A DNA stretch of 64,000 nt. It comes from Paraburkholderia phenoliruptrix. GTDB taxonomy: Bacteria; Pseudomonadota; Gammaproteobacteria; Burkholderiales; Burkholderiaceae. The stretch covers positions 62,001 to 126,000 of the forward strand of contig NZ_CADIKB010000005.1 in assembly GCF_902859825.1 (NCBI RefSeq), written 5' to 3'. Positions 1 to 11,643 of this stretch are shown here, in pieces (position 1 is the first letter of the stretch; the number at the start of each line of letters is the position of its first letter). The notes below the pieces were generated by a model that was not told where the DNA came from, searched no databases, and saw only the letters and a program-made list of their open reading frames with translations. The translations under genes were made by a program, and so were the position numbers.

Positions 1-1153
<1,153 letters not shown>

Positions 1154-1201
1154 TGCTGCGCCTCGCGGGCGGCAAATCGGTGGGCGTTCCGCGGCAATGA
1201 A

Positions 1202-1225
1202 AAACCCACGCGATCGCGTGGGTTT
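1202..1225. terminator. Bidirectional palindromic terminator between def and rluB
   Basis: A perfect 24-base palindrome, AAACCCACGCGA followed by its reverse complement, starts with an A run and ends with a T run. It lies between the convergent genes def (+) and rluB (-) and can work as an intrinsic terminator in both directions. Confidence 0.75.
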
Positions 1226-1283
1226 GATGAGAGGGTCGGCCTGAATCGGGCCGTCTGGTTATCGGACAGGTTGAAAAGACCGC

Positions 1284-3305
1284 TCAGAACGACTCGTCCG
1301 GACCCAGGTAGCGCCATTGTCCCGGCGGCAGCGCGCCGAGCATCACGCGGCCCATCCGCACGCGTTTCAGGCCGATGACTTCAAGGCCGACGAGTTCGCA
1401 CATCCGGCGAATCTGGCGCTTCTTGCCTTCGCGCAGCACGAACCGCAACTGCTCGCCGTTTTGCCAGCTCACTTGCGCCGGCTTGAGAGGAACATCGTCG
1501 AGCGAAAGGCCGTGGCGCAACAGCGCGAGGCTTTCCGGCGGGAAGTGACTTTCAACGTCGACGGTGTGCTCGCCGTAGGCGACGCGCACCAGGTATTCCT
1601 TGTCGATCTCCGAATGGCCGCCGATCAGCTGTTTGGCGATGCGGCCATCTTGCGTCAGGACCAGCAAGCCCGTCGAATCGATGTCGAGACGTCCGGCCGG
1701 CGCCAGCTGGCGCAAGTGAGCGACGGAAAAGCGGATGTCCGAGCGGTCGCCTTCCCAGCGGTTTTCCGGCGTGACGAGCGTGATGGCCGGCTGGTAGCCG
1801 TCTTCCGCCTGGCCCGACACGTAACCGACTGTCTTATGGATCAGCACCGTGACCTGGCTCGCTTGCGCGGCTTCGGCCGCCGGGTCGATCTCGATCCGCT
1901 GATCGGGGCGAACCTTGGTGCCGAGCGTGTCGATCCGCTCGCCGTCGACGAGCACCCAGCCTTTTTCGATCCACTCGTCCGCCTCGCGACGCGAGCAAAG
2001 GCCGAGTTCCGACATGAGCTTCGAGAGGCGCAGCGTGCCGGGCGCATCTTCGATGTCGCGACGCGGCGTGCGCGGGGCCGTATCCACGTGCGAGTGCTGC
2101 CCGGCCGGGGCGGTGCTGCGCGGCTTGCCTGCTCGCGGGGCGCTATCATTGGCCCGGCGCCGGGCGGCTGCAGGCGCTTTATCGAAGCTGCGTGTTCCGC
2201 GGTCGGTGCGGTCGCTCCGGTCGCTACGCGCCGCCGTGCGGTCGCCGAACTCCCGACGGGCCGACCCGCCGTCGCTTTGTTCGTCGCGTGGCGCGCGTGC
2301 CGGACGGTCCGCGCGCTCGCCGTAGCCGCTCTTCACCGGCCTTGCAAAGCTTCGCTCGCCGCGTTCGGCGCGCTCGCCGGCCGGGCCACGGGGCGTGCGC
2401 TCACCGCCAGCGCGATCCTCGAACCGTCGCGGTCCACGCTCGCCACTGCCTGCGCGATCTTCAAAGCGGCGCGGCCCACGCTCGGCGCGCTCGCCGGCTG
2501 GGCCACGGGGCGCGCGCTCACCGCCAGCGCGATCCTCGAAACGTCGCGCTGCGCGCTCGCCACCGCCTGCGCGATCCTCAAAGCGGCGCGGCCCACGCTC
2601 GGCGCGCTCGCCGGCCGTGCCACGGGGCGGCCGTTCGCCGCCAGCGCGATCCTCGAACCGTCGCGGTCCGCGCTCGCCACCACCAGAACGATCTTCAAAG
2701 CGGCGCGGTCCACGCTCGGCGCGCTCGCCGGCCGTGCCGCGGGGCGGGCGTTCGCCGCCTGCGCGATCCTCGAAACGTCGCGATACGCGTTCGCCACCGC
2801 CTGCACGATCGTCAAAGCGGCGCGGTCCACGTTCACCGCCGCGTTCCGCTGTCCCCCCAGCGCCCTGGCCGCGTTCATCACCACTCCGGCGCGGCGCTCG
2901 TTCGCCGCGCTCGCCGCCACCGGCAAAGCCACGCGCCGCTCGCTCACCGCCGTCCCGACGCGTCCCACGTTCACTGCTCGCCTCCGGGCGGCGTTGAGGC
3001 GCGCCGCTCGTGCTTTCGCGGCGCGGCGGCCGATCCGACGTCACCCGCCGTGCCGCGCCTGCATCGCCGCCACGCGCAAAAGTACCTTCGTCGCGACGCT
3101 CCGTGGTTCCTCGCGCGCCCGCCGGGCGCTTGCCACCCGCCGACGATGCTCTCGCACCTTGGCCGCGCGTCCCCGCGGGGCCCGACGTCGACGGTTGAGG
3201 TCCCGCCGGCCGGCTCGGCTTGCGTGCCGATGCGCTGCCGCTACGGACAGGGGCGCGTTCGGACGAAGCCGGCCGCGGATGCTTGGCTGTTAATTTGACT
3301 CGCAT
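1284..3305 (-). CDS. rluB: 23S rRNA pseudouridine synthase RluB-type with long Arg/Gly-rich repeat extension
   Basis: It isomerises a uridine of 23S rRNA helix 89 (U2605 in E. coli RluB) to pseudouridine. Of its 673 residues only the last 250 or so form the enzyme: an S4 RNA-binding domain at about 425-473 ([19 protein letters not shown]) and the catalytic domain with the [14 protein letters not shown] motif, whose catalytic Asp is about residue 541. Residues 1-420 are a low-complexity extension rich in Arg, Gly, Glu and Asp with four tandem 39-residue units. E. coli RluB is about 290 residues; extended forms occur in Burkholderia, but copy number varies. The start lies 6 bases after the glnD stop, so it is the last gene of a map-glnD-rluB unit. 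RluE or RluF cannot be fully excluded from motifs alone. Confidence 0.88.
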   Translation of the reverse strand: MRVKLTAKHPRPASSERAPVRSGSASARKPSRPAGPQPSTSGPAGTRGQGARASSAGGKRPAGARGTTERRDEGTFARGGDAGAARRVTSDRPPRRESTSGAPQRRPEASSERGTRRDGGERAARGFAGGGERGERAPRRSGDERGQGAGGTAERGGERGPRRFDDRAGGGERVSRRFEDRAGGERPPRGTAGERAERGPRRFEDRSGGGERGPRRFEDRAGGERPPRGTAGERAERGPRRFEDRAGGGERAARRFEDRAGGERAPRGPAGERAERGPRRFEDRAGSGERGPRRFEDRAGGERTPRGPAGERAERGERSFARPVKSGYGERADRPARAPRDEQSDGGSARREFGDRTAARSDRSDRTDRGTRSFDKAPAAARRRANDSAPRAGKPRSTAPAGQHSHVDTAPRTPRRDIEDAPGTLRLSKLMSELGLCSRREADEWIEKGWVLVDGERIDTLGTKVRPDQRIEIDPAAEAAQASQVTVLIHKTVGYVSGQAEDGYQPAITLVTPENRWEGDRSDIRFSVAHLRQLAPAGRLDIDSTGLLVLTQDGRIAKQLIGGHSEIDKEYLVRVAYGEHTVDVESHFPPESLALLRHGLSLDDVPLKPAQVSWQNGEQLRFVLREGKKRQIRRMCELVGLEVIGLKRVRMGRVMLGALPPGQWRYLGPDESF
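2367..2834. repeat. Four in-frame 117-bp tandem repeats inside rluB
   Basis: The block GGCGCGCTCGCCGG recurs at 2367, 2484, 2601 and 2718, exactly 117 bases apart each time. Each unit encodes 39 residues of the RluB extension (pattern [24 protein letters not shown], with an internal second copy of the RRFEDR element). Degenerate half-units continue on both sides. Because 117 is a multiple of 3, copy gain or loss would keep the reading frame. Confidence 0.9.
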
Positions 3306-3311
3306 GAAATC

Positions 3312-5891
3312 TCACACTGCGATCGCGCGCAGCAGTTCCGTCTCGACCTGAATTTGCAGCCGGTTGTCCGACAGCCCGTGCCCGTCCAGCAGGAACACGT
3401 CCTCGACGCGTTCCCCCAACGTGTTGATCCGCGCCGACGCGACGCCGACACGGTGTTCGGCGAGCACGCGCGCGATCGAATAAAGAAGGCCCGGCCGGTC
3501 GTTGGCCGACACGGACAGGATGTAGTATTGGCCGCGCTCGTCGGCCCGAAGATCGACGCGCGGCGTAACGGGGAAGGTGCGCGAGAGACGCGACAGGCGG
3601 CCCTTCGACGGCCCCGGCAACCAGGTGCCGTCGCCGGTGAGGCGTGCCGTCAGTTCCTGTTCGACGAGATTGGCAATGTCGCGGTAATGCACGTCCTCTT
3701 CGGTATGTGCGACGAGGAAGTTGTCCAGCGCATAGCCGTGCCGCGTGGTGCTGACGCGTGCATCGAGCACCGACAACCCGTTGCGGTCGAAGTACGCGCA
3801 AATGCCGGCAAACAGATCCGGCTGATCTTTCACATACACGAGCACCTGAAGCGCCTCGCCGATAGGCGAGGGGCGGGCCCGCACGATCGGCGCGGGCGTT
3901 TCGACATAGCGGTACAGCACGCGCGTCTGCCACGCAATGTCCGCGGCGTCGTGGCGCAGAAAATAGCCGACGTCGAGCTTGTCCCACAGCGTCTTCTGCG
4001 CGCCTTCCGGCACGGTTTCGAGGCGCAGCAGCGCGAGCGCTTCTTCCTGCCGCGACTCGAGTTCCGAGTGCGCATCCGGCCGCGCGCCCCCGAGCACGGC
4101 GAGCGTCGCGCGATACAGGTCTTCCAGCAGCTTGCCTTTCCACGTGTTCCAGACTTTGGGGCTCGTCCCGCGGATGTCGGCCACCGTCAGCAGATATAGC
4201 GCCGTCAGGCGGCGCTCGCTGCCGACCAGTTCCGCGAAACGCTTGATAACCTCCGGATCGCTCGTGTCCTGTTTTTGCGCAACCTGGCTCATGGTCAGAT
4301 GCTGTTGCACCAGCCAGACCACGAGTTCGCCGTCTTCGCCTTCGATGCCGTGATTGCGGCAGAAGCGCCGTGCGTCGGCCATGCCGAGCGTCGAGTGGTC
4401 GCCGCCGCGGCCCTTGGCGATATCGTGGAAGAGCGCCGCGACGTAGAGCACCCATGGCCGGTCGAAGCCGACGATCAACTGACTGCAGAACGGATATTCG
4501 TGCGCGTGTTCCGCGACCGCGAAGCGCCGCAGATTGCGCAGCACCATCAGAATGTGCTGATCGACCGTGTAGACGTGATACAGGTCGTGCTGCATCTGGC
4601 CGACAATGCGCCGGAAGTTCAGCAGATAACGTCCGAGCACGCTCGTCTGGTTCATGAGGCGCAGCGCGTGCGTGATGCCGGCCGGCTGCTTCAGGATGTC
4701 CATGAAAAGGCGCCGGTTTTCCGGATCGCGCCGCCAGTGCTGGTCCATCACGTCGCGGGCGTTGTAGATCGCGCGCAGCGTGCGCGCCGACAAACCCTTC
4801 ACGCCGGGCGTCTGCTCGTAGAGCAGGAAGGCTTCGAGAATGGCGTTCGGCTCGCGCTGGAACAGGTCGTCGCTGGCAATTTCGAGCATGCCCTGTTTTT
4901 CGACGAAACGGTCCGACAGCACCCGCGTGATGCCGCTCGTGTTGGGAAAGAGCTGCGCCTCGATGTTCTGGATCAGGATCGTCGCGAGCTGCGTGACGGC
5001 CTTCGCCGCCCAGTAATAACGGCGCATCAGCTGTTCGCTGGCGCGCTTGGTCGCGGTCGGCTGGTAGCCGAAGCTCTCGGCCACCGGCGTTTGCAGGTCG
5101 AATACCAGAATGTCCTGGCGACGGCCGGCAGTGACGTGCACGCGTGCGCGCAGCGACTTCAGAAAGCCTTCGTTGCGCCTGAGCTCCTGCGCTTCGCGCT
5201 CGGTGATGAGTCCGCGCGCTTCGAGTTCGCGCCAGCTGCTGCCGAAACCCGCTGCCTGCGTGACCCAGAGAATGAGTTGCAGATCGCGCAAGCCGCCCGG
5301 GCTTTCCTTGATGTTCGGTTCGAGGGCGTAGGGCGTGTCCTGGAATTTGGCGTGGCGCTGACGCATTTCCAGCACTTTCGCCTGAAAGAACGCTTTCGGG
5401 TCGAGCGCCTCGCGGTAGCGTCTCGCGAAGTCGTCGAACAGGGCGGCGCTGCCCGTAATGCGCCGCGCCTCGAGCAGCGACGTGCGCACGGTCACGTCGT
5501 TAGCGGCTTCCTCGAGACACTGCGAGACGCTGCGCACGCTGCTGCCCAGTTCGAGCCCGAGATCCCACGCGAGGCTGATGAACCGCTCGATGCGCGCTTC
5601 GAGATGCTCGAGCGGCGCGTCCGGCAGCAGCACCAGAATGTCGATGTCCGAATGCGGCGCCAGTTCGCCGCGCCCATAGCCGCCGACCGCGAGCAGCGCG
5701 AGGTCGGCCGGAAGTTCGCAGGTGTTCCAGGCGGCGCGCAGCGAGTCGTCGGTGGTGCGGGCAAGCGCCGCCATCAACGCCTCGACGTTCGTGGCGGTCC
5801 TGAAGCGTTCCAGCAACTGGGCTTTGGCCACTTTGTAATCCGCCTTGAGCGACGTGGCATGCGATGGGGCGACGGCTGGAACACTACTCAT
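3312..5891 (-). CDS. glnD: Bifunctional [protein-PII] uridylyltransferase / uridylyl-removing enzyme
   Basis: GlnD senses glutamine and adds or removes UMP on PII proteins, setting the activity of NtrB/NtrC and glutamine synthetase adenylylation. It has 859 residues, normal for the family. Visible domains are a nucleotidyltransferase domain with [17 protein letters not shown] at residues 70-86, an HD-type hydrolase domain containing [13 protein letters not shown], and two C-terminal ACT domains (starting near [15 protein letters not shown] and [14 protein letters not shown]) that bind glutamine. It sits between map (30 bases upstream) and rluB (6 bases downstream). It is relevant to the nitrogen-controlled promoters at the far end of this window, because GlnD feeds the NtrC pathway. 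Confidence 0.96.
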   Translation of the reverse strand: MSSVPAVAPSHATSLKADYKVAKAQLLERFRTATNVEALMAALARTTDDSLRAAWNTCELPADLALLAVGGYGRGELAPHSDIDILVLLPDAPLEHLEARIERFISLAWDLGLELGSSVRSVSQCLEEAANDVTVRTSLLEARRITGSAALFDDFARRYREALDPKAFFQAKVLEMRQRHAKFQDTPYALEPNIKESPGGLRDLQLILWVTQAAGFGSSWRELEARGLITEREAQELRRNEGFLKSLRARVHVTAGRRQDILVFDLQTPVAESFGYQPTATKRASEQLMRRYYWAAKAVTQLATILIQNIEAQLFPNTSGITRVLSDRFVEKQGMLEIASDDLFQREPNAILEAFLLYEQTPGVKGLSARTLRAIYNARDVMDQHWRRDPENRRLFMDILKQPAGITHALRLMNQTSVLGRYLLNFRRIVGQMQHDLYHVYTVDQHILMVLRNLRRFAVAEHAHEYPFCSQLIVGFDRPWVLYVAALFHDIAKGRGGDHSTLGMADARRFCRNHGIEGEDGELVVWLVQQHLTMSQVAQKQDTSDPEVIKRFAELVGSERRLTALYLLTVADIRGTSPKVWNTWKGKLLEDLYRATLAVLGGARPDAHSELESRQEEALALLRLETVPEGAQKTLWDKLDVGYFLRHDAADIAWQTRVLYRYVETPAPIVRARPSPIGEALQVLVYVKDQPDLFAGICAYFDRNGLSVLDARVSTTRHGYALDNFLVAHTEEDVHYRDIANLVEQELTARLTGDGTWLPGPSKGRLSRLSRTFPVTPRVDLRADERGQYYILSVSANDRPGLLYSIARVLAEHRVGVASARINTLGERVEDVFLLDGHGLSDNRLQIQVETELLRAIAV

Positions 5892-5921
5892 GAGCGGCGG
5901 GCGGTAAAGAGACGAATGCGG

Positions 5922-6731
5922 TCAGGCCGTGGCGGCGACGACCGGCGGGCGCGCGGGCGTGCCGGCGGAGACGGTCAGCACGTCATAGCCGGTTTCCGTC
6001 ACGAGCACCGTGTGTTCCCATTGCGCGGAGAGGCTGCGGTCTTTCGTCTTGACGGTCCACTGGTCCGGCATGGTGCGGATGTCGCGGCGGCCGGCGTTGA
6101 TCATCGGCTCGACGGTGAAGATCATGCCCGCCTGCAGTTCGAGGCCGGTGCCGGGGCGGCCGTAGTGCAGAATCTGCGGGTCTTCGTGAAACACCGTGCC
6201 GATGCCATGGCCGCAATACTCGCGCACCACGCTGTAGCCTTGCGCCTCGGCGTGTTTCTGGATGGCATGGCCGATGTCGCCGAGATGCGCGCCCGGGCGC
6301 ACCTGGTCGATGCCGAGCCACATGCATTCGAACGTAGTCTGCACGAGGCGTTTTGCAAGGATCGAACCCTCGCCGACAATGAACATCCGGCTCGTGTCGC
6401 CGAAATAGCCGTCCTTGATGACGGTGATGTCGATATTGAGCGCGTCGCCGTTCTTGAGCGTTTTTTCGCCCGGAATGCCGTGGCAGATCACGTCGTTCAC
6501 GGAGATGCAGGTGGCCTTGGGGTAAGGCGGGTAGCCGGGCGGCTGATAATTCAGCGGCGCGGGCACGGTGCCCTGTTCCTTCAGCATGTATTCGTGGCAC
6601 AGGCGGTCGAGTTCGCCGGTCGTGACGCCGGCGGTGACGAACGGCGTGATGTAGTCGAGCACTTCGCTCGCGAGTCTGCAGGCGACGCGCATGTGCGCGA
6701 TATCGTGTTCGTTTTTGAGCGTGATAGCCAT
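5922..6731 (-). CDS. map: Methionine aminopeptidase, type I
   Basis: It removes the initiator methionine from new proteins after deformylation. It has 269 residues, the type Ia length. The five dinuclear metal ligands expected for the family are visible: Asp101, Asp112, His175, Glu208 and Glu239; His83 in CHGIPG is the usual substrate-contacting histidine. The start ATG is at 6731, and the gene is transcribed divergently from rpsB, the classic arrangement in proteobacteria. It is the first gene of the map-glnD-rluB unit. No internal anomaly is seen. Confidence 0.96.
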   Translation of the reverse strand: MAITLKNEHDIAHMRVACRLASEVLDYITPFVTAGVTTGELDRLCHEYMLKEQGTVPAPLNYQPPGYPPYPKATCISVNDVICHGIPGEKTLKNGDALNIDITVIKDGYFGDTSRMFIVGEGSILAKRLVQTTFECMWLGIDQVRPGAHLGDIGHAIQKHAEAQGYSVVREYCGHGIGTVFHEDPQILHYGRPGTGLELQAGMIFTVEPMINAGRRDIRTMPDQWTVKTKDRSLSAQWEHTVLVTETGYDVLTVSAGTPARPPVVAATA

Positions 6732-6980
6732 GAGTCGGGCCTGAAATGCGATTTATTGCGGGATTATCGCACCATATTCCCCGTGCCGCAGTCTTTTGCC
6801 CGGTTTCGGCTGCTGTGGGGATGCGCTTTTCGGGCCGCTGGCTGGCGGTTTGTCCCTAGTTTGCGCGACCTTCGCGGATAAGGCCTGCTTTGCCCGCGCC
6901 CGCCCGTGGTCCACGCCTTCAATTGCGCCTGGGCACCGCCGGGTGCAACCCGCGGCCCGCAATGGCAGCTACCGGGCGGG

Positions 6981-7010
6981 TTGAGTCGGCCGATAGTCCC
7001 ATGCTATAAT
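6981..7010 (+). promoter_or_regulatory. Sigma-70 promoter of rpsB-tsf
   Basis: TTGAGT (6981-6986) and a perfect TATAAT (7005-7010) are separated by 18 bases. This is the strongest sigma-70-like match in the map/rpsB divergent region and would give an rpsB leader of about 265 nt. Confidence 0.75.
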
Positions 7011-7090
7011 GTTTGGCTAAGTCGATTCCTTTTTTGGCCTTTGCTGTGGTGAGTTTGAATTACCCGACCATTAGTGAGGCCAAGGGGCGG

Positions 7091-7133
7091 TTCGAAGCTT
7101 CCCGTGGCGCTACCGCCTGAGCCACGGGTCGAA
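7091..7133 (+). promoter_or_regulatory. Structured hairpin in the rpsB 5' leader (candidate S2 autoregulatory site)
   Basis: CCCGTGGC (7101-7108) pairs with GCCACGGG (7121-7128), and the outer TTCGA (7091-7095) pairs with TCGAA (7129-7133), leaving an asymmetric bulge. The leader from about 7017 to 7281 is unusually long for a gene with no leader peptide. In E. coli and relatives, S2 represses rpsB-tsf through leader RNA; whether this structure is the same element in betaproteobacteria is inference. Confidence 0.4.
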
Positions 7134-7281
7134 TGTTGCAGTACCAGGTAGTACCAGGCGGCAAACTCGCAAGCCGGCGCACCCAGGGTGTTCGCGGCGC
7201 TCAGCCTTACCGCACAAGACGTGCAGGGCAGCGCCTCGGATACGGCAGCCGGCTTAAGACCCAACCCTCGCGGAGATTTTC

Positions 7282-8034
7282 ATGGCAGTTACCATGCGTC
7301 AGATGCTGGAAGCCGGTGTCCACTTCGGTCACCAAACGCGCTTCTGGAACCCGAAGATGGCCCCCTTCATTTTCGGTCATCGCAACAAGATTCACATCAT
7401 CAACCTCGAAAAGACGCTGCCGATGTACAACGACGCGCTGAAGTATGCGCGTCAACTGGCGGCGAATCGCGGCACCATCCTGTTCGTTGGCACGAAGCGC
7501 CAGTCGCGCGACACGATCGCCCAGGAAGCGCAGCGCGCCGGCATGCCGTACGTGAACGCACGCTGGCTCGGCGGCATGCTGACCAACTTCAAGACGCTGA
7601 AGGTGTCGATCAAGCGCCTGAAGGACATGGAAGCAGCGCTGGAAGCTGGCGAAACCGAGCGCATGAGCAAGAAGGAAGCGCTGCTGTTCGAACGCGAAAT
7701 GCTCAAGCTGCAAAAGTCGATCGGCGGCGTGAAGGACATGGGCGGTATTCCTGACGCGATTTTCGTGGTCGACGTCGGCTACCACAAGATTGCCGTGACC
7801 GAAGCGAACAAGCTCGGCGTGCCGGTTATCGCCGTGGTCGACACGAACCACTCGCCGGAAGGCATCGACTACGTGATCCCGGGTAACGACGACGCAAGCA
7901 AGGCTGTCGCCCTGTACGCGGCTGGCGTTGCGGACGCCATCCTCGAAGGCCGTGCGAACGCGGTCAACGAAGTGGTGCAGGCTGCCCGTGGTGACGACGG
8001 CGACGAGTTCGTCGAGGTCAACTCGGAGGCGTAA
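7282..8034 (+). CDS. rpsB: 30S ribosomal protein S2
   Basis: S2 is a late-assembling protein of the small subunit that also anchors S1. It has 250 residues, close to the bacterial norm, and begins [20 protein letters not shown], with the family signature [13 protein letters not shown] in the first 30 residues. A Shine-Dalgarno GGAG lies about 8 bases before the ATG. It is the first gene of the rpsB-tsf unit and is followed by a strong hairpin that probably attenuates read-through into tsf. Confidence 0.98.
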   Translation: MAVTMRQMLEAGVHFGHQTRFWNPKMAPFIFGHRNKIHIINLEKTLPMYNDALKYARQLAANRGTILFVGTKRQSRDTIAQEAQRAGMPYVNARWLGGMLTNFKTLKVSIKRLKDMEAALEAGETERMSKKEALLFEREMLKLQKSIGGVKDMGGIPDAIFVVDVGYHKIAVTEANKLGVPVIAVVDTNHSPEGIDYVIPGNDDASKAVALYAAGVADAILEGRANAVNEVVQAARGDDGDEFVEVNSEA

Positions 8035-8052
8035 AGCTGCCCCGTGTCCGGC

Positions 8053-8086
8053 AAAAAAGGGGGCTTTCTACAGGCCCCCTTTTTTT
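8053..8086 (+). terminator. Intrinsic terminator/attenuator between rpsB and tsf
   Basis: A GGGGGC stem (8059-8064) pairs with GCCCCC (8074-8079), flanked by A6 before and T7 after. It is a textbook intrinsic terminator located 18 bases after the rpsB stop. Partial read-through would set the S2 to EF-Ts ratio. Confidence 0.85.
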
Positions 8087-8236
8087 AAGCCGCGACGTTG
8101 TAGCGGGGCGCCGGCCAAGGCTGGAGCGGTGCCCTCAGCGTTATCCGTAAAAAATTCGCGTAACGTTGAAACGAATTCTTGCCGCCGGCATCGAAGTGCG
8201 GGCGGCGTGTGACAGACGGAACTCAAGGAGCAAATG

Positions 8237-9118
8237 ATGGCGGCAATTACCGCAAGCATGGTTGCAGAACTGCGCGCAAAGACCGACGCGCCCATGATGG
8301 AATGCAAGAAGGCGCTGACGGAAGCCGACGGCGACATGGCGCGCGCCGAAGAGCTGCTGCGCGTGAAGCTGGGCAACAAGGCGAGCAAGGCGGCATCGCG
8401 CGTCACGGCTGAAGGCGTGGTCGCGTCGTTCATCGACGGCAATGCAGGTTCGCTCGTCGAACTGAACTGCGAAACCGACTTCGTCTCGAAGAACGACGAC
8501 TTCCTGGCGTTCTCGAAGAAGATCGCCGAGCTGGTGGCGAAGCAGAATCCGGCTGACGTCGCGGCGCTGTCGGCTCTGCCGCTCGACGGCGAGACCGTCG
8601 ACGCAGTGCGTCTCGCGCTCGTCGGCAAGATCGGCGAAAACCTGTCCATCCGCCGTTTCGTGCGCTTCGAAACGTCGAACAAGCTGGCGGCGTACCTGCA
8701 CGGCACGCGCATCGGCGTGCTGGTCGAATACACGGGCGCCGACGAGCAGGTCGGCAAGGACGTGGCCATGCACATCGCCGCAATGAAGCCGGTTTCGCTG
8801 TCGTCGGAAGACGTGCCGGCGGATCTGATCGCCAAGGAACGCAGCATCGCCGAACAGAAGGCGGCCGAATCGGGCAAGCCGGCTGAAATCGTCGCCAAGA
8901 TGGTCGACGGCAGCGTGCAGAAGTACCTGAAGGAAGTGTCGCTGCTGAACCAGCCGTTCGTTAAGAACGACAAGCAGACCATCGAGCAGATGCTGAAGGC
9001 CGGCAATGCGAGCGTCCAGAAGTTCGCGCTGTTCGTGGTGGGCGAAGGCATCGAGAAGAAGCAGGACGACTTCGCGGCTGAAGTGGCCGCTCAAGTGGCT
9101 GCTGCAAAGCAACAATAA
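8237..9118 (+). CDS. tsf: Translation elongation factor Ts
   Basis: EF-Ts is the guanine nucleotide exchange factor for EF-Tu. The N-terminal UBA-like segment and the TDFV motif (residues 80-83), whose Asp and Phe contact EF-Tu, are clear. Two ATGs lie side by side at 8234 and 8237; the second is chosen because AAGGAG (8225-8230) is then 6 bases away and the protein becomes 293 residues beginning [13 protein letters not shown], the usual form in this group. The gene follows rpsB after an attenuator and precedes pyrH, as in most proteobacteria. Confidence 0.97.
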   Translation: MAAITASMVAELRAKTDAPMMECKKALTEADGDMARAEELLRVKLGNKASKAASRVTAEGVVASFIDGNAGSLVELNCETDFVSKNDDFLAFSKKIAELVAKQNPADVAALSALPLDGETVDAVRLALVGKIGENLSIRRFVRFETSNKLAAYLHGTRIGVLVEYTGADEQVGKDVAMHIAAMKPVSLSSEDVPADLIAKERSIAEQKAAESGKPAEIVAKMVDGSVQKYLKEVSLLNQPFVKNDKQTIEQMLKAGNASVQKFALFVVGEGIEKKQDDFAAEVAAQVAAAKQQ

Positions 9119-9149
9119 GTATCGCCGGTCTCAATCTGTACCGTTGTAC

Positions 9150-9176
9150 CCGCGGCACGGCAAGACTGTGCCGCGG
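9150..9176 (+). terminator. Hairpin after tsf, candidate terminator
   Basis: CCGCGGCAC (9150-9158) and GTGCCGCGG (9168-9176) form a perfect 9-bp stem with a 9-base loop. There is no T run, so this may be a weak or Rho-assisted terminator or an RNA-stabilising hairpin. Confidence 0.4.
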
Positions 9177-9334
9177 TCGGCAGCGCCGCAAGGCTGCACG
9201 CGGGTCGATCCTCGCAGTGCAGCCGCCGTTGGCGGACCTCCGGGGTCCGTGAATTTGGCGGCGCTTGCCCGAATCAGCGTTTCACCCCTACATTAGTCCC
9301 TTGTTGTTGCCCTCTGCGCGATCTGGATACCTCT

Positions 9335-10048
9335 ATGCCCACTGCCTACAAACGCGTCCTGCTCAAACTCTCCGGTGAAGCTCTGATGGGCGACGATGCC
9401 TTCGGCATCAATCGCGCGACCATCGAACGAATGGTGGCGGACGTGGCCGAAGTGGTCCGTCTCGGAACGCAGTTGGCCGTGGTGATCGGCGGCGGCAATA
9501 TCTTTCGCGGCGTGGCAGGCGGCGCGGCCGGCATGGATCGCGCTACGGCCGACTACATGGGCATGCTGGCCACCATGATGAACGCGCTGGCGCTGCAGGA
9601 CGCCATGCGCCATGCGGGTATCGAGGCGCGCGTACAGTCCGCGCTGCGCATGGACCAGGTGGTCGAGCCGTATATCCGCCCGCGCGCGATTCGCCAGCTC
9701 GAAGAAGGCAAAGTCGTGATTTTCGCGGCCGGCACCGGCAACCCGTTCTTCACGACCGACACGGCCGCTGCGCTGCGCGGCTCGGAAATCGGCGCCGAAG
9801 TCGTGCTGAAAGCCACCAAGGTGGACGGCGTCTATTCCGCCGACCCGAAGAAAGATCCGAGCGCGACGCGCTACACCACGATCAGCTTCGACGAGGCAAT
9901 CGGCCGCAACCTGCAGGTCATGGACGCCACCGCGTTCGCGCTGTGCCGCGACCAGAAGCTGCCGATCCGCGTGTTTTCGATCGTCAAGCCGGGTGCGCTC
10001 AAGCGCATCGTGCTCGGCGAGGACGAGGGCACCCTCGTCCACGTGTAA
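9335..10048 (+). CDS. pyrH: Uridylate kinase
   Basis: This hexameric bacterial-type UMP kinase makes UDP from UMP and ATP in pyrimidine synthesis. It has 237 residues, the usual length. Family motifs are [10 protein letters not shown] near the N-terminus, the glycine-rich GGGNIFRG, and [13 protein letters not shown]. It belongs to the amino-acid-kinase fold, not the eukaryotic UMP/CMP kinase fold. It sits 216 bases after tsf and 98 bases before frr and probably heads the long envelope operon that follows. Confidence 0.97.
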   Translation: MPTAYKRVLLKLSGEALMGDDAFGINRATIERMVADVAEVVRLGTQLAVVIGGGNIFRGVAGGAAGMDRATADYMGMLATMMNALALQDAMRHAGIEARVQSALRMDQVVEPYIRPRAIRQLEEGKVVIFAAGTGNPFFTTDTAAALRGSEIGAEVVLKATKVDGVYSADPKKDPSATRYTTISFDEAIGRNLQVMDATAFALCRDQKLPIRVFSIVKPGALKRIVLGEDEGTLVHV

Positions 10049-10146
10049 ACTCTCGTTCACATAACGTGGGCTTTGTGCGAGCCCGGGCCGCCGCATACCT
10101 CGCGTGCCGGCCGGCTCGCCCGTTTTGAAGGTTGGGAGGTTTAAAA

Positions 10147-10707
10147 ATGTCTGTGGCTGATATCAGGAAGGGCGCTGAGCAAAAAATGCAGCGTTCCATC
10201 GACGCGTTCAAGAACGATCTGTCGAAAATCCGTACGGGCCGTGCGCACACGGGCCTGCTCGATCATATCCAGTGCGACTACTACGGCTCGCCGGTGCCTA
10301 TTTCCCAGGTCGCCAACCTCACGCTGATCGACGCACGCACGATCGGCGTGCAGCCGTGGGAAAAGAAAATGGTGCAGGTCGTCGAAAAGGCGATTCGCGA
10401 GTCGGACCTCGGCCTGAACCCCGCCACGCAGGGCGATGTGATCCGCGTGCCGATGCCCGCGCTGACCGAAGAGCGCCGCCGCGAACTGACGAAAGTGGTC
10501 AAGAGTGAAGCGGAAACGGCCAAGGTCGCCGTGCGCAACCTGCGCCGCGACGCGAACGAGCAACTGAAGAAGCTCGTGAAGGACAAGGAAATTTCGGAAG
10601 ACGACGAGCGCCGTGCAGGCGACGACGTGCAGAAGCTGACGGACAAGTTCGTCGCGGAAATCGACAAACTCGTCGCGACCAAAGAAGCAGAGATCATGAC
10701 GGTATAA
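10147..10707 (+). CDS. frr: Ribosome recycling factor
   Basis: With EF-G, RRF splits post-termination ribosomes. It has 186 residues, essentially the E. coli length, begins [14 protein letters not shown] and contains the conserved KIRTGRA segment. The ATG at 10147 is preceded by GGGAGGT (10134-10140). An upstream in-frame TTG is rejected because it overlaps that ribosome-binding site. It follows pyrH, as in most bacteria. Confidence 0.97.
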   Translation: MSVADIRKGAEQKMQRSIDAFKNDLSKIRTGRAHTGLLDHIQCDYYGSPVPISQVANLTLIDARTIGVQPWEKKMVQVVEKAIRESDLGLNPATQGDVIRVPMPALTEERRRELTKVVKSEAETAKVAVRNLRRDANEQLKKLVKDKEISEDDERRAGDDVQKLTDKFVAEIDKLVATKEAEIMTV

Positions 10708-10727
10708 GGCTGCGAGGCTCCGAACAG

Positions 10728-10749
10728 AACGCCGGCGTATTCCGGCGTT
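10728..10749 (+). terminator. Hairpin between frr and uppS
   Basis: AACGCCGG (10728-10735) pairs perfectly with CCGGCGTT (10742-10749) around a 6-base loop, 20 bases after the frr stop. No T tract follows, so it is only a candidate terminator or mRNA processing site. Confidence 0.35.
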
Positions 10750-10860
10750 ACTGTGTAGCCGGGGCGCGCCTGAAGTCCAAGTCGTGAAGCGCCAGGTCTG
10801 GGAGCACTCACCACTTTCAGGATTTTTTCTTCTTCTTTTGCAGTTATTGTCCCGACGGCC

Positions 10861-11643
10861 ATGACCTATACCAGCTCAACCGTGCGCGTGCCTGATGTCG
10901 CCGCGGTGCCGCGACATATCGCGATCATCATGGACGGCAACGGCCGTTGGGCCACCCAGCGCCGCTTGCCGCGCGTGGCCGGTCATACGCGCGGCGTCGA
11001 CGCGGTGCGCGCGACCGTCGAGGCCTGCGCCCGGCAGGGCGTCGAATATCTGACGCTGTTTGCTTTCAGTTCCGAAAACTGGCGCCGCCCAAACGACGAA
11101 GTGTCGTTCCTGATGCGCCTGTTCGTCACCGCGCTGGAGCGCGAAATCGGCAAACTGCATGCCAACGGTATCCGTTTGCGCGTGGTCGGCGATCTCGAAC
11201 GTTTCGACACCCGCATCCGCGACCTGATCAGGCGCGCGGAGACCAAGACCGCGCGCAATACCCGTCTTACGCTGACCATCGCGGCCAATTACGGCGGCCG
11301 CTGGGACATCATGCAGGCCACCCGCAAGCTCGTCGAACAGGCGGCGCAGACGGGCGAAGCGGTCGAGGTGAACGAGGAATCGTTCGCCGAGCATCTGTCC
11401 ATGGCCTACGCACCCGAGCCGGACCTGTTTATCCGCACGGGCGGCGAGCGGCGTGTGAGCAATTTCCTGCTCTGGCAGCTCGCCTACACCGAGTTCTATT
11501 TCACCGACACCTTCTGGCCCGATTTCGACGCCGACGCACTCGGTCGCGCCATTGCTTCGTACGGCGAGCGTGAGCGCCGTTTCGGCCGCACCAGTGCACA
11601 GCTCGAGCCGCAATCGCAAAACGTCGATTCGCTTCCATGCTAA
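10861..11643 (+). CDS. uppS: Undecaprenyl diphosphate synthase (cis-prenyltransferase)
   Basis: It adds eight isopentenyl units to farnesyl diphosphate, making the C55 carrier lipid for peptidoglycan and O-antigen. It has 260 residues. The catalytic Asp is Asp25 in [18 protein letters not shown] and [15 protein letters not shown] are the other family blocks. A pyrimidine-rich stretch precedes the ATG and no strong Shine-Dalgarno is visible. The last 7 bases overlap the start of cdsA, so the two are coupled. Confidence 0.96.
   Translation: MTYTSSTVRVPDVAAVPRHIAIIMDGNGRWATQRRLPRVAGHTRGVDAVRATVEACARQGVEYLTLFAFSSENWRRPNDEVSFLMRLFVTALEREIGKLHANGIRLRVVGDLERFDTRIRDLIRRAETKTARNTRLTLTIAANYGGRWDIMQATRKLVEQAAQTGEAVEVNEESFAEHLSMAYAPEPDLFIRTGGERRVSNFLLWQLAYTEFYFTDTFWPDFDADALGRAIASYGERERRFGRTSAQLEPQSQNVDSLPC

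Noticed and set aside
1317..3293. A 658-codon open frame antisense to rluB
   Set aside because: It mirrors the repetitive GC-rich rluB sequence; it is an expected shadow frame, has no ribosome-binding site and shows no family motif.
4275..6881. An 868-codon plus-strand frame over glnD and map
   Set aside because: Antisense shadow of two well-recognised genes; composition biased to Arg, Ala and His, no domain.
7088..7133. tRNA-like GGTTCGAA element in the rpsB leader
   Set aside because: No acceptor stem or anticodon arm can be folded around it.
9256..9268. Sigma-54-like TTGGC...TTGC before pyrH
   Set aside because: GG to GC spacing is two bases short.
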